The notes: generated by a model not told the origin, from the letters alone. DNA of 64,000 nt from Mucidula mucida (GCA_015501055.1 JADNYV010000037.1:91001-155000); one strand, 5' to 3'; positions 10,747-21,462 are shown, counted from the stretch's first letter. A program made the numbers and translations.

Positions 10747-13724
10747 TTAAGGCGCAAGTTCCATTCTGCGCCAGAGTCGCTCCATGAGGGCTGCAGAGGG
10801 TAGCGTGATGTCGAGGGGTTTGGTATTGGGCGATGGCATGGGTCGGAATAAATGGGATGGAAACTGCAACATAGGGACTTCAATTTGAGCAAGTGCAGGT
10901 GGCTTTGGCTTGTTCGGGTACTGTTGGTGAAAATCAGTGATAGCTTTGTCGGCATTCTTGAGATTGCATGCCGGTTCCCATGTCTGCTCGTGTGTGCCAT
11001 AACCCGTCCAGTGAACCTTGTATTAGAAACCCCCGCGGTACTTCTGGGAATTCATCACTTTCTCAATCTCCCATTCCGGCTTGGTGCCTTCCAACATCGG
11101 TGGCGGATGTGTGTCTCGGGGTTGTGTCGGAAACTGGGGCTTGTGATAAGATGTCAGCAGGGCTTCATTGAACATGGAATGGATGCTCTTCCACGTGTGA
11201 GGGATCTGGAGCTTGTAAGAACTTGTCCCAACTTTCTTGATCACTTTGAACGGCCCAAAGCGTTTGTCATCAAGCTTCTTCATTGGTTGGTCCATGCTGA
11301 GATTCGTCCCTTCCAGCCATACTTTGTCGCCTTCCTTGTACTCTACTGCCTCTGTCCGCTTCCTGTCATAAAACTGTTTTATGTCCTCGTTTGCCATCTT
11401 CAATGCTGACCCCACTTTGTCCTATGTTTTCCTCATGCTGTCGGCAAACTCCTGTGCAGTCTCATTTCTTAATGCCGTTTTTGGAGCGGTGCCTTTGTAG
11501 GGGTGTCTGCCCATGTCTGCGAAGAACGGAGTGACTTTGGTCGCCGAGTGAACTCGATCGTTGTAAACGAATTCAGCAGAGGGTAGCCATTCATGCCAGT
11601 CGTTCTGATGATAGTTGACGAATAACCGTAAGAAATGTTCTATCTCTTGGTTCAGCCGTTCCGTCTGCCCATTTGCCTGTGGATGATACGCTGTTGCAAA
11701 ATTTCCTTCAATGCCCAGCAACCGGTACAACTCCTTCATGAAGTGTGAGTGATATTGCCGCCCTCGATCATGTATCATCTGTTGCGGCAATTCATGTATA
11801 GGAAAGATGCAATTGCGGTAAATACAAGCCATGCCTTCTGACGTCAGGGTAGTGTATATTAGTATGATGCATAACCGCTTTGTAAAATGATCCACAAATG
11901 TGCTGATCACATTGTATCCTCCCGACTCCGGCAACTCGCCAATCATGTCCTGTTATGAATCGCCATATTTTCACATTTTCACATCTTATCATATCTTATT
12001 GGGAGGCTTGTCTTATCAACCAACGGACTGTTTCATCATCTGTTTCGTCACCGATCATACTTCTTTTCATTACTGAAGCCGTGCTCATGTCGGATACACG
12101 CCTAACACATAGATGACATCATACATGCCGATACCTCATGGACTTCCTATTGTATACACATCACCAACACTTGTAGCACATATGGTTGTTTCAGTATTAT
12201 TACTTACATGCAGTTACCACTTATATTTAATGGTTTCATGGACTAGTAGCATACAACACTGGGTCAAGGGTGTGGAGTTAACCCTAGCGGAAACATGTAT
12301 GGACAAGGAGTTCCAAACACAGACTTACTAGTATATAAGCAGTAGCATAGCACCATTGTACTTTAGTTCCGATCTCGTTTATACACCTAGCCTAGCCTAG
12401 TTCTACAAACGCAAACACTTCTTTCCCTTGAGTCTCTCTGGTACCTGGTTTAGTCCCGTGGCTATAGTCAGTTGCTAACATGTCCGTCCCGACTTTCTCC
12501 CATGGTTCGCTTGGTACATCTATAGGATGGAGAGGTGCAGCTGGCTTTGTGCGATGTGACTTTGTAACTTGGCATTTTTGACACCCTTTCACATATTCGC
12601 GGACGTCTCTGCTGATTCCTGGCCACCAATAGGTGCATGTGATCAACTCGAGGGTCTTGTATCGTCCGGGATGCCCTGCAAGCTGTGCGTTGTGATGCAT
12701 TTCAATAACTTTTCCCCGCAATTTCTTGTCCTTTGGTATGTAAATACAATCTTTCCATCTAATAAGTCCATTTTCCTTCTCTTCCCATCCTTTTTCTTTG
12801 TTTTCTAATGCTTTTTGTATGTATCTGTCTTTGTTTCCTTTTCCTTGTTTGATTTTGTTAAGTAATTCGTCCTCCGGTGTAGCTACTGTATGTAAAGAAA
12901 ATTGAATTTGTGATATAAAAATCTCCAGTTGTAGCAAAACAATGTTTTAGTTATCTTTTTCCCCCTTCTCATGGCCTGTCATCCTTGACAAGGCATCAGC
13001 TTTTCCCAGCGGTCTGGGCATCAATCAAAAGTCAATGTGGATTCCGTCTAGTTGATTGTGGGGTTGTGATATCGTAGCCAATCTAGCCCCAAAAAGATAC
13101 TTGTTTTGCCAAGATTGGTGACGGCCAACTCGATCTTTTTGCCGTGATCACCGATCTTCATCCGGACCTCCACAAAACCTTTGATTGCTCCTCCCTTGTT
13201 TAGGGTTCCATCCGCATTGTAGACAGGGAGCTTGACCGGTAACTCCTTGATCGGGAGTCCGTTCTTCTCGACGAATTCTTTATTGATGCAAGAACCCGTT
13301 GCTCCACTGTCAAGAAGGGCACTTGTTTCCCATTGAGAGCCTGTGTGCACGCTCTCTATGGTTACTCGGAGTTTCATGTCTTGCCCCTTTGTTCCCCGGA
13401 TGTACTTCCTCGACTTTTTCAACTCCGTTACAACTTCTAGCGCGGCTTCCTTTGTCAACGCTCTGATCGCCATCACCTTCTCCTCCGTCGCTTCTCTCTC
13501 TCTCCGCTCCGGCATCCATGCTCTCAAAATTCCCACTGCTCTCGGCACGTCATCCTCTCATAGCCGTTGTGCGATCCACTCGGGCGTATTTGGCTCAAAT
13601 CTTTCTTTCGCAGGTTTTGGTGGTAAAGTCGTCGATGATATTTTAGATGTTTCAGTACCAGTACTATAAATAGATTCTGCATCTGACAATTCTTCCCTTG
13701 GCAACTGCTCCGGCAGGACTGCGT
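10747..13724 (-). pseudogene. Chromovirus copy 2 pol remnant (protease and integrase, RT/RNase H deleted)
   Basis: Read leftwards, the remnant starts with a retropepsin segment ([16 protein letters not shown], about 13250-13330, within an open stretch 13548-13048). It then jumps at about 13013 from the post-protease linker directly into the end of RNase H (KADALSRMTG). It continues with the integrase zinc-binding segment (GHPGRYKTLEL, CQKCQV; 12937-12392), is broken by the solo LTR, and resumes with the catalytic core (DRGRQYHSHF, HPQANGQTERLNQE; 11946-11422) and the GPF and chromodomain parts down to a TAA at 10747-10749. It cannot encode reverse transcriptase. At the RNase H-integrase linker it keeps the intact reading (for example RYIQKALENK) where the other three copies share a stop and a frameshift, which makes it a useful outgroup. 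Confidence 0.85.
11951..12480 (+). mobile_element. Solo LTR of the chromovirus family with TGTCC duplication
   Basis: A single 530 bp LTR (TGTTATGAATCGCC... to ...GTTGCTAACA) interrupts the integrase of copy 2. It is flanked by the 5-bp duplication TGTCC at 11946-11950 and 12481-12485. A solo LTR with a perfect duplication is the usual product of LTR-LTR recombination that removed the body of a complete insertion. Confidence 0.92.
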
Positions 13725-14633
13725 CTACTGCGGGAGCTTTGCAAAACCCAACTCTTCGGTCAGCTTCTTCTTCTCCTTGTCATTCATTTTGGTCCATAGA
13801 CCCTGAATCTGCTGGGGTCAACCCTTCTTTGGACAGAACCTGCTAATGTGGCTGTGTTCGCCACAGCTGAAGCAAAGTCCCCTTCAACATGTGTTGTCAA
13901 TATTCATCGGCCTGCCGGCTCCTCCATAGGTAACACCAGTGGCATCTCGTTGTGTGATCGGCATCGGGGGTGGGTTTGTAGGATTGGCTCTCAATGTAGC
14001 CGCCTGCGGAGCTTGGGGCTAGGACTGCATACCGGGCTTTTTGCTCGTCATCCGCCTTCTCCACAACTGATCAATCTGGATAATCTGTGTCTTCCAATCC
14101 TTGTATTTCTCCGGCAACCCGTCTCGGCTGTCATAGATCTGATCAATGATCTTCTCGTTGACGTTGGTCTTGAGAAGTCGCACAACATATGTGTCATCCT
14201 TCAAATATTCTGCCTGAGTGAGCAGAACCTCAAACTTCTAGAAAAAATCTTGAGCGGTATCTTGCCCCTAGCGCAACTGCTCGATCTGGTCTTGCGCGTC
14301 TCGCGCGAGGTTGGAATGCATAAATCGCTCCTTCAAATGCTTCTTGAACTCCGTCTAAGAGACTGTCCATCCCTCTTCTTCCTCGTCAAAGTTCTGATCT
14401 GTGTAGTTTTGAACCCATGCATCAACATGATCTCCTCAGATGTAGGAGAGAACAACATCAATCCTTTCGGAGTCAGATGTGAGGTTGTTCTTCTTGCGGT
14501 ATGTAAACATGGATTGCCACCAGCTCTTGTACTTGGTCTTGTCCCCGTCATAGTCATAAGGTTTGTTGACAAGGGATCGGCCTTTGGGTTCAACATTGGC
14601 GTGATGAGCGGGCTCGGGTGCTTTGTTGGACAT
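13725..14633 (-). pseudogene. Chromovirus copy 2 gag, degraded
   Basis: The minus-strand ATG at 14633 (MSNKAPEPAHHA) and the end at TAG 13727-13725 match the 309-residue gag of copies 1 and 3. The frame is broken several times (open pieces 14633-14436 and 14204-14019, with stops between). The CCHC zinc knuckle region is still legible near 13840-13880. The -1 frameshift heptamer (minus strand GGGTTTT, 13749-13743) and its downstream stem arms (13737-13728 and 13716-13707) are preserved. Confidence 0.8.
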
Positions 14634-15231
14634 GATGAATTGGGGTGATGAGATCAGAGAGTGAAAGGGTGAAAGTGGGGATATGAGTGATGCGGATTTG
14701 GATGAAATGGGTGAGGGAATAGAGGTTTGGATGAATAAGGGGAAATTGCCTAGATCTGAAATAGAATCCAGGACATGGTAGAGTGGGGAATGATGATGTG
14801 TATTGTAAGGTAAGTAAAGTAGGTAAGTATTGTAACTGTCTACACTATTTTACTGACTACTGACTATGTATCTTCGGAGCCCAAGAGCTCGTCACAAGTT
14901 CGCAATTGCCCAGCCGACGTCCCTCTGGTGTGAGGTAAGCCAAAGTTTTCCTGGGAACGGGGGTTGACCCGTAAACAGCGCCCACTGAAGTGCAACTGCC
15001 AAAATTTCGTTCTTGTGAGAGCGGCTACTTCTAGCACCCGAGGCAGTTATCTCTAACTGTTAGCCAGCGCTACTGGGACCAATACACATGTATGCGGATG
15101 TGCGCTGGGATTAGGAATCCGTCAATCTGTAAACAGGAAAGGGGATGGGGAAACATGCAATGATCAAACAGCGAAGTGCTGATCAACAATCAGGGATGTG
15201 TGGTAGGTGGTCGAAGGTAGTTCCAATCTTC

Positions 15232-15471
15232 TGTTAGCGACTGACTTTAGCCACATGACTAAACCAGGTACCACAGAGAGACTCAAGGAAAGAAAGCGTT
15301 CATGTTCGTAGAACTAGGCTAGGCCCGGTGTATAAACGAGATCGGAACTAAAGTACAATGGTGCTACACTACTGCTTATATACTAGTAAGTCTGTGTTTG
15401 GAACTCCTTGTCCATACATGTTTCTGCTAGGGTTAACTCCACGCCCTTGACCCAGTGTTGTATGCTACTAG
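15232..15471 (-). repeat. 5' LTR of copy 2, first part
   Basis: TGTTAGCGACTGAC marks the LTR end. The next bases to the left on the minus strand are GAAGATTGGAACTACC, the primer-binding region with one C-to-T change relative to copy 1. The LTR stops at the ACTAG target site where copy 1 entered and continues at 21993. Confidence 0.9.
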
Positions 15472-16000
15472 TGTTATGAATCGCCATATTTTCACATTTC
15501 CACATCTTATTATATCTTATTGGGAGCCTTGTCTTATCAACCAACGGACCGTTTCATCATCTGTTTCGTCACCGATCATACCCCTTTTCATTACCAAAGC
15601 CGTACTCATGTCGGACACACGCCCAACACATGGATGACATCATACATGCCGACACCTCATGGACTCCCTATTGTATACACACCGCCGACACTCGTAGCAC
15701 ACATGTTGTTTCAGTATTATTACTTACATGCAGTCACCACTCGTATTTAATGGTTTCACGGACTAGTAGCATACAACGCTGGGTCAAGGGCGTGGAGCAT
15801 CCCTAGTGGAAACGCGTATGGACAAGGAGCTTCAAACACAGACTTACTAGTATATAAGCAGTAGTGTAGTATCATTGTACTTTAGTTCCGATCTCGTTTA
15901 TACACCTGGCCTAGCCTAGTTCTACGAACGCGAACGCTTTCTTCCTTAAGTTCTTGCTGTGGTACCTGGTTGAGTCTCGTGGCTTAGTCAGTCGCTAACA
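15472..16000 (+). repeat. 5' LTR of copy 1
   Basis: The 529 bp LTR starts TGTTATGAATCGCC and ends AGTCGCTAACA (TGTTA/TAACA inverted ends). It contains a TATA box and the putative transcription start region. Confidence 0.95.
15851..15858 (+). promoter_or_regulatory. LTR TATA box
   Basis: TATATAAG lies about 30 bp upstream of AGTTCCGATCT (15884-15894), the probable 5' end of the element's transcript. The box is present in most LTRs of the family here. Confidence 0.7.
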
Positions 16001-16002
16001 GA

Positions 16003-16014
16003 AGATCGGAACTA
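16003..16014 (+). other. Self-priming primer-binding site
   Basis: AGATCGGAACTA, two bases after the 5' LTR, is the exact reverse complement of TAGTTCCGATCT at 15883-15894, about 30 bp below the LTR TATA box, so it should pair with the first nucleotides of the element's own RNA. No TGG-type tRNA primer site is seen at this place. This is the arrangement known from Tf1 and its relatives, where the RNA 5' end is cleaved and primes minus-strand synthesis. Copy 3 has the same site (40965-40976); copies 2 and 4 each carry one transition in it. Confidence 0.8.
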
Positions 16015-16599
16015 CTTTCTACCACCTACCACACATCCCTGATCGTCGATCAGCACTTCGCTGTTTGATCATCGCACATTCCCCTATCCCCTTTCCCTGT
16101 TTACAGATCGACGGATTCCTAATTCCAGCGCACGTCCGCATACATGTGTATTGGTCCCAGTAGCGCCGGCTAACAGTTAGAGATAACTGCCTCGGGTGCT
16201 GGAAGTAGCCGCTCTCACGAGAACAAACTTTTGGCAGTTGCACTTCAGTGGGCGCTGTTTACGGGTCAACCCCCGTTCCCAGGAAAACTTCGGCTTACCT
16301 CACACCAGAGGGACGTCGGCTGGGCAATTGCGAACTTGTGACGAGCTCTTGGGCTCCGTAGATACGTAGTCAGTAGTCGGTAAAATAGCGTAGACAGTTA
16401 CGATACTTACCTACCTTACTTACCTTACGATACACACCATCATTCCCCACCCTACCAAGTCCTGGATTCTATCTCAGATCTAGGCGACTCCTCCTTATTC
16501 ATCCAAACCTCTATTCCCTCACCCATTTCATCAAAATCCGCATCTCCTATATCCCCACTTTCACCCTTTCACTCTCCGATCCTATCACCCCGACTCATT

Positions 16600-17529
16600 A
16601 TGTCCAACGAAGCACCCAAAACCGCTCCTCACACACCCGCTCATCACGCCGATGTCGAAATCAAAGGCCGATCCCTTGTCAACAAGCCTTACGACTATGA
16701 CGGGGACAAGTCCAAGTACAAGAGCTGGTGGCGATCGATGTTCACATACATCCGTGACAAGAAGAACAACCTCACATCTGACTCCGAAAGGATCGATGTT
16801 GTTCTCTCCTACATCCGAGGAGATCATGTAGATGCATGGGTCCAGAACTACTCGGACCAGAACTTCGACGAGGAAGAAGAGGAATGGACAGTCTCTTGGA
16901 CGGAGTTCAAGGAAGACTTGAAGGAGCGATTTGTGGATTCCAATCTCGCGCGAGACGCGCAAGACCAGATCGAGCGGTTGCGCCAGGGGCAAGACACCGC
17001 TCAAGATTTCTTCCAGAAGTGCGAGGTCCTGCTCACTCAGGCAGGATACTCAAAGGATGACGCATTCGTCGTACGACTTCTCGAGACCAATGTCAACGAG
17101 AAGATCATCGACCAGATCTATGGCAGCCGAGACGGGTTGCCAGAGAAGTACAAGGATTGGAAGGCACAGATCCTTCAGATTGATCAGCTATGGAGAAGGC
17201 GGGCGGCAAGCAAGAGGTCCGGCATGCAGTCCCGGCCTCAAGCTCCGCAGGTGGCTACATCGAGAGCTAATCCTACGAACCCACCTCCAACACCGATCAC
17301 ACGACGAGATGCCACCGGTGTTACCTATGGAGGAGCCGGCAGGCCGATGGACATCGACAATGCACATCGAAGAGGACTTTGCTTCAGCTGTGGCGAACAC
17401 GGCCACGTCAGCAGGTTCTGTCCGAAGAAGGGTCGACCCCAGACGATTCGGGGTTTATGGACCGAGATGAATGACGAGGAGAAGAAGAAGCTGGCCGAAG
17501 AGTTGGGTTTTGCGAAGCTCCCGCAGTAG
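16600..17529 (+). CDS. gag: Gag capsid/nucleocapsid protein of chromovirus copy 1
   Basis: An intact 309-residue frame starts MSNEAPK and ends at TAG 17527-17529. The first half resembles the retrotransposon gag capsid domain (KSWWRSMFTYIRD, then WTEFKEDLKERF, RLRQGQDTAQDFFQKCEVLL, roughly residues 45-165). A CCHC zinc knuckle, CFSCGEHGHVSRFC, lies at about residues 267-280. Gag forms the cytoplasmic virus-like particle and binds the element RNA. The start is the first ATG after a 586 bp leader and is conserved in copies 2 and 3. It is the only uninterrupted ORF of the element, and copy 3 encodes a nearly identical protein. Confidence 0.92.
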   Translation: MSNEAPKTAPHTPAHHADVEIKGRSLVNKPYDYDGDKSKYKSWWRSMFTYIRDKKNNLTSDSERIDVVLSYIRGDHVDAWVQNYSDQNFDEEEEEWTVSWTEFKEDLKERFVDSNLARDAQDQIERLRQGQDTAQDFFQKCEVLLTQAGYSKDDAFVVRLLETNVNEKIIDQIYGSRDGLPEKYKDWKAQILQIDQLWRRRAASKRSGMQSRPQAPQVATSRANPTNPPPTPITRRDATGVTYGGAGRPMDIDNAHRRGLCFSCGEHGHVSRFCPKKGRPQTIRGLWTEMNDEEKKKLAEELGFAKLPQ

Positions 17530-17547
17530 ACGCAGTCCTGCCGGAGC
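17505..17547 (+). promoter_or_regulatory. Programmed -1 ribosomal frameshift signal, gag to pol
   Basis: The slippery heptamer GGGTTTT (17505-17511) is in the correct phase (gag codons TTG GGT TTT). After a 5-nt spacer comes a hairpin: GCTCCCGCAG (17517-17526) pairs with CTGCCGGAGC (17538-17547), 9 of 10 pairs, with the gag stop codon inside the 11-nt loop. Slipping back one base opens the pol frame (GFCEAPAVDAVLPEQ), which has no stop before the protease. Copy 3 has the identical arrangement at 42465-42507 and copy 2 keeps it. In copy 4 the heptamer has become GGCTTTT. Confidence 0.8.
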
Positions 17548-20500
17548 AGTCATCAAGGAAAGGGTTGTCAGATGCAGAATCTATTTACAGTACGGGTACT
17601 GAAACATCTAAAATATCATCGACGACTTTACCACCAAAACCTGCGAAAGAAAGATTTGAGCCAAATACGCCCGAGTGGATCGCACAACGGCTAAGAGAGG
17701 ATGACGTGTCGAGAGCAGTGGGAATTTTGAGAGCATGGATGCCGGAGCGGAGAGAGAGAGAAGCGACGGAGGAGAAGGTGATGGCGATCAGAGCGTTGAC
17801 AAAGGAAGCTGCGGTGGAAGTTGTGACGGAGTTGAAAAAGTCGAGGAAGTACATCCGGGGAACAAAGGGGCAAGACATGAAACTCCGAGTAACCATAGAG
17901 AGCGTGCACACAGGCTCTCAATGGGAAACGAGTGCCCTTCTTGACAGTGGAGCAACGGGTTCTTGCATCAATAAAGAATTCGTCGAGAAGAACGGACTCC
18001 CGATCAAGGAGTTACCGGTCAAGCTCCCTGTCTACAATGCGGATGGAACCCTAAACGAGGGAGGAGCAATCGAAGGTTTTGTGGAGGTCGGATGAAGATC
18101 GGTGATCACGCAGAAAAGATCGAGTTGGCCGTCACCAATCTTGGCAAAACAAGCATCTTTTTGGGGCTAGATTGGTTACGATATCACAACCCCACGATCA
18201 ACTGGACGGAATCCACGTTGACTTTTGATCGATGCCCAGACCGTTGTGGCTATCTACCCGAGTACAACTCACCGGAAGATGAAGGAGAAGACGTAGAAGA
18301 GAAGTTGGAAGAGGGAGAGCGTTTGTTCTGGATGGACTGGGACAACTATTGCAAAAGCGGAGAAAAGCTGAGATCACAACAGCCTTCATCCGCTGCTGCA
18401 CCTTACATCGAGGAATTTTCCGATGTATTCAGCAAGGCGGACTTTGACAAGTTACCGGAGCGAAGACCCTGGGATCACGCGATAGAACTTACGCCTGGTT
18501 CCAAACCAGTTGACTGCAAGGTTTATCCCCTTAGTCCATCCGAGCAGAAGGCGTTAGATGAGTTCCTGGAAGAAAACATACGGACGGGACATATACGGCC
18601 ATCAATTTCACCTATGGCATCACCCTTCTTCTTTGTCAAAAAGAAGGATGGAAGCCTTCGGCCAGTACAGGATTATCGGAAGTTGAACGACATGACAATC
18701 AAGAACCGATACCCCTTGCCGTTGATTCAGGAGCTTATCGACAAGTTGAAGGGAGCAAAGGTTTTCACAAAGATGGATGTCCGATGGGGTTACAATAACA
18801 TCCGGATCAAAAAGGCGATGAGTGGAAAGCGGCGTTTAGAACAAACCGAGGCCTGTTCGAGCCCTCAGTCATGTTCTTCGGACTTACAAACTCGCCGGCA
18901 ACGTTCCAATCGTTCATGAATCATATTCTGAAGGAGTTGATCGATGAAGGACATGTTATAGTTTACTTAGATGACATACTTATCTTTACGAACACATTGG
19001 AAGAACATAGGCATATTGTACGACGAGTATTAGAGATATTGCGAGTAAATAAGTTGTATCTAAAACCCGAGAAATGTAGTTTTGAGGCACATACTGTAGA
19101 TTACTTGGGAGTTATTGTTGGAGGAGGAGAAGTGAAGATGGATCCGGCAAAAGTGGCCGTAGTGAAGGAATGGAAGGAGCCGACGAAGAAGAAGGAAGTA
19201 CAGTCATTCCTGGGCTTCTGCAACTTCTACCGACGTTTCATCCGGGGATTTGCGGGAGTAGCAAAGCCATTGACATCGCTAACCGGGAAGGGCGAGTGGA
19301 TTTGGGGCATGGAGCAGCACGAGGTGTTTGAGGAGTTGAAGCAGAGGATGACAAAAGAACCCGTTCTGATCGTACCACGCGACGACGGCAAGTTTTGAGT
19401 CGAGGCAGACTCCTCAAACTATGCGAACGGGGCGGTTCTTTCCAGTTGGTTGACGGAAAATGCAGACCAGTAGCCTTTCGGTCTCGTGCGCTGAACAAAG
19501 TAGAGCGCAATTATGAGATCTACGACAAAGAGATGATGGCGATTATGGACTCAATTGACGACTGGAGACAATATCTCCTTGGAGCAAAGGAAACGGTGGA
19601 GGTGTTTACCGATCATCAAAACCTCCAGTACTTCCGAAAGCCACAGAAGTTGAATCGGAGGCAGGCGAGATAGGTTACGGAGTTAGCGGAGTATGACATA
19701 CAGATGATTCACAAGCCGGGCAAGACGATGGGGAAAGCTGATGCCTTGTCAAGGATGACAGGCCTTGAGAAGGGGGAAAAAGATAACGAAAACGTTGTTT
19801 TGCTCAAGCCGGAGTTTTTTATTTCACAAATTCAATTTTCTTTACATACAATAGATACACCAGAGGACAAATTACTTAACAAAATCAAACAAAGAAAAGG
19901 AAACAAAGACAGATATGTATAAAAAGCATTAGAAAACAAAGAAAAAGGATGGGAAGAGAAGGAAAATAGACTTATTATGTGGAAAGATTGTATTTACATA
20001 CCGAAGGACAAGGAATTGCGGGGAAAAGTTATTGGAATGCACCAACACACAGCTTGCAGGGCATCCGGGACGGTACAAGACTCTCGAGTTGATCACACGC
20101 ACCTATTGGTGGCCAGGAATCAGCCGAGACGTCCGTGAATACGTAGAAGGGTGTCAAAAATGTCAGGTTACAAAGTCACATCGCACGAAGCCGGCTGCAC
20201 CTCTTCATCCTATTGATGTGCCAAGCGAGCCATGGGAGATAGTAGGGACGGACATGATTGGAGAGCTGCCGGAATCAGGAGGATACAACACGATCAGCAC
20301 GTTTGTGGACCATTTCACCAAGCGATTACGTATCATACCGACACACACCACTCTGACGTCAGAAGGCATGGCTCGTATTTACCGCGATCACATCTTTCCT
20401 ATACATGGATTACCGCGGCAGATGATACATGATCGAGGGCCGCAATATCACTCACGCTTCATGAAGGAGTTGTACCGGTTGCTGGGCATTGAAGGGAATT

Positions 20501-21451
20501 TTACAACAGCGTATCATCCACAGGCAAATGGGCAGACGGAACGGCTGAACCAAGAGATAGAACATTTCTTACGGTTATTCGTCAACTATCATCAGAACGA
20601 CTGGCATGAATGGCTACCCTCTGCTGAATTCGTTTACAACGATCGAGTTCACTCGGCGACCAAAGTCACTCCGTTCTTTGCAGACATGGGCAGACATCCC
20701 TACAAAGGCACCGCTCCGAAAACGGCATCAAGAAATGAGACTGCGCAGGAGTTTGCCGACGGCATGAGGAAGACATGGGATGAAGTGGGGTCAGCATTGA
20801 AGATGGCAAAAGAGGACATGAAACGGTTTTATGACAGGAAGCGAACAGAGGCAGTAGAGTACAAGGAAGGCGACAAAGTATGGCTGGAAGGGACGAATCT
20901 CAGCACGGATCGACCAATGAAGAAGCTCGATGACAAACGATTCGGGCCGTTCAAAGTGATCAAGAAAGTCGGGACGAGCTCTTACAAGCTCCAGATTCCT
21001 CACACATGGAAAAGCATTCATCCCGTGTTCAATGAGGCCCTGCTGACGCCTTACCATGAGCCGCAATTTCCGACGCAACCCCGAGACACGCGTCCACCAC
21101 CTGTGCTGGAAGGAGCCGAACCGGAATGGGAGGTCGAGAAAGTTGAATTCCCGGAAGTACCGCGGGGGTTTTCAATACAAGGTTCATTGGAAGGGTTATG
21201 GCACACACGAGCAGACATGGGAACCGGCATGCAATCTCAAAAATGCCGACGAAGCCATCAGTGATTTCCACCAACAATATCCGAACAAGCCGAAGCCACC
21301 CGCGCTTGCTCGCATTGAAGTCCCCATGTCGCAATTTCCATCACATCTATTCCGACCCATGCCACCGCCCAATACCGAACCCCTCGACGTCACGCTACCC
21401 TCTGCAGCCCTCATGGAGCGACTCTGGCGCAGAATGGAACTTGCGCCTTAA
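17530..21451 (+). pseudogene. pol: Chromovirus copy 1 pol (PR-RT-RH-INT-chromodomain), multiply broken
   Basis: Domains in order: retropepsin with LLDSGATGSC (near 17940); RT with [20 protein letters not shown] and the catalytic VYLDDILIF (near 18960); RNase H (19430-19680, FTDHQNLQYF); integrase with its zinc-binding segment (CQKCQV), a D,D,E core (GTDMIGEL, HDRGPQYHSRF, PQANGQTERLNQE) and a GPF motif (RFGPFKVIKKVG); then the chromodomain. Breaks: a one-base loss near 18088, a frame change near 18811, TGA at 19396-19398, a frameshift near 19435, TAG at about 19671, TAA at 19920-19922, a 2-nt loss near 20042 and a 2-nt loss near 21145. The element needs enzymes from elsewhere. Some single-base breaks could be sequencing errors, but the TGA, TAA and 2-nt loss are shared with copies 3 and 4. 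Confidence 0.9.
21105..21300 (+). other. Chromodomain at the integrase C-terminus (out of frame)
   Basis: After PEWEVEKV the sequence reads, in a shifted frame, RKYRGGFQYKVHWKGYG then QTWEPACNLKNADEAI. This is the YxVxWKGY...TWEP pattern of chromodomains found at the integrase end of chromoviruses, where it binds methylated histone H3 and directs insertion to heterochromatin. In copy 1 a 2-nt deletion just upstream puts it out of frame; copies 3 and 4 keep the local frame (EKVVNSRKYRGG). Confidence 0.85.
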
Positions 21452-21462
21452 GGAGGGGGTGA
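21449..21462 (+). other. Polypurine tract before the 3' LTR
   Basis: The purine run AAGGAGGGGG directly follows the pol stop and precedes the 3' LTR by about three bases. It is the usual plus-strand primer site and is conserved in copies 3 and 4. Confidence 0.8.

Noticed and set aside
13848..14648. A 266-codon plus-strand frame
   Set aside because: It is the antisense of gag of copy 2; similar antisense frames occur over gag of copies 1, 3 and 4 (for example 17004-16585).
14645..14810. Possible separate gene or promoter between gag and the LTR of copy 2
   Set aside because: It is the mirrored leader of the chromovirus, matching 16400-16600 of copy 1.
19396..19398. TGA after DDGKF as a programmed readthrough site between RT and RNase H
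   Set aside because: The codon would be CGA in the family pattern, the change is a CpG transition, and gag-pol already uses a frameshift; shared ancestry of a mutated copy explains it better.
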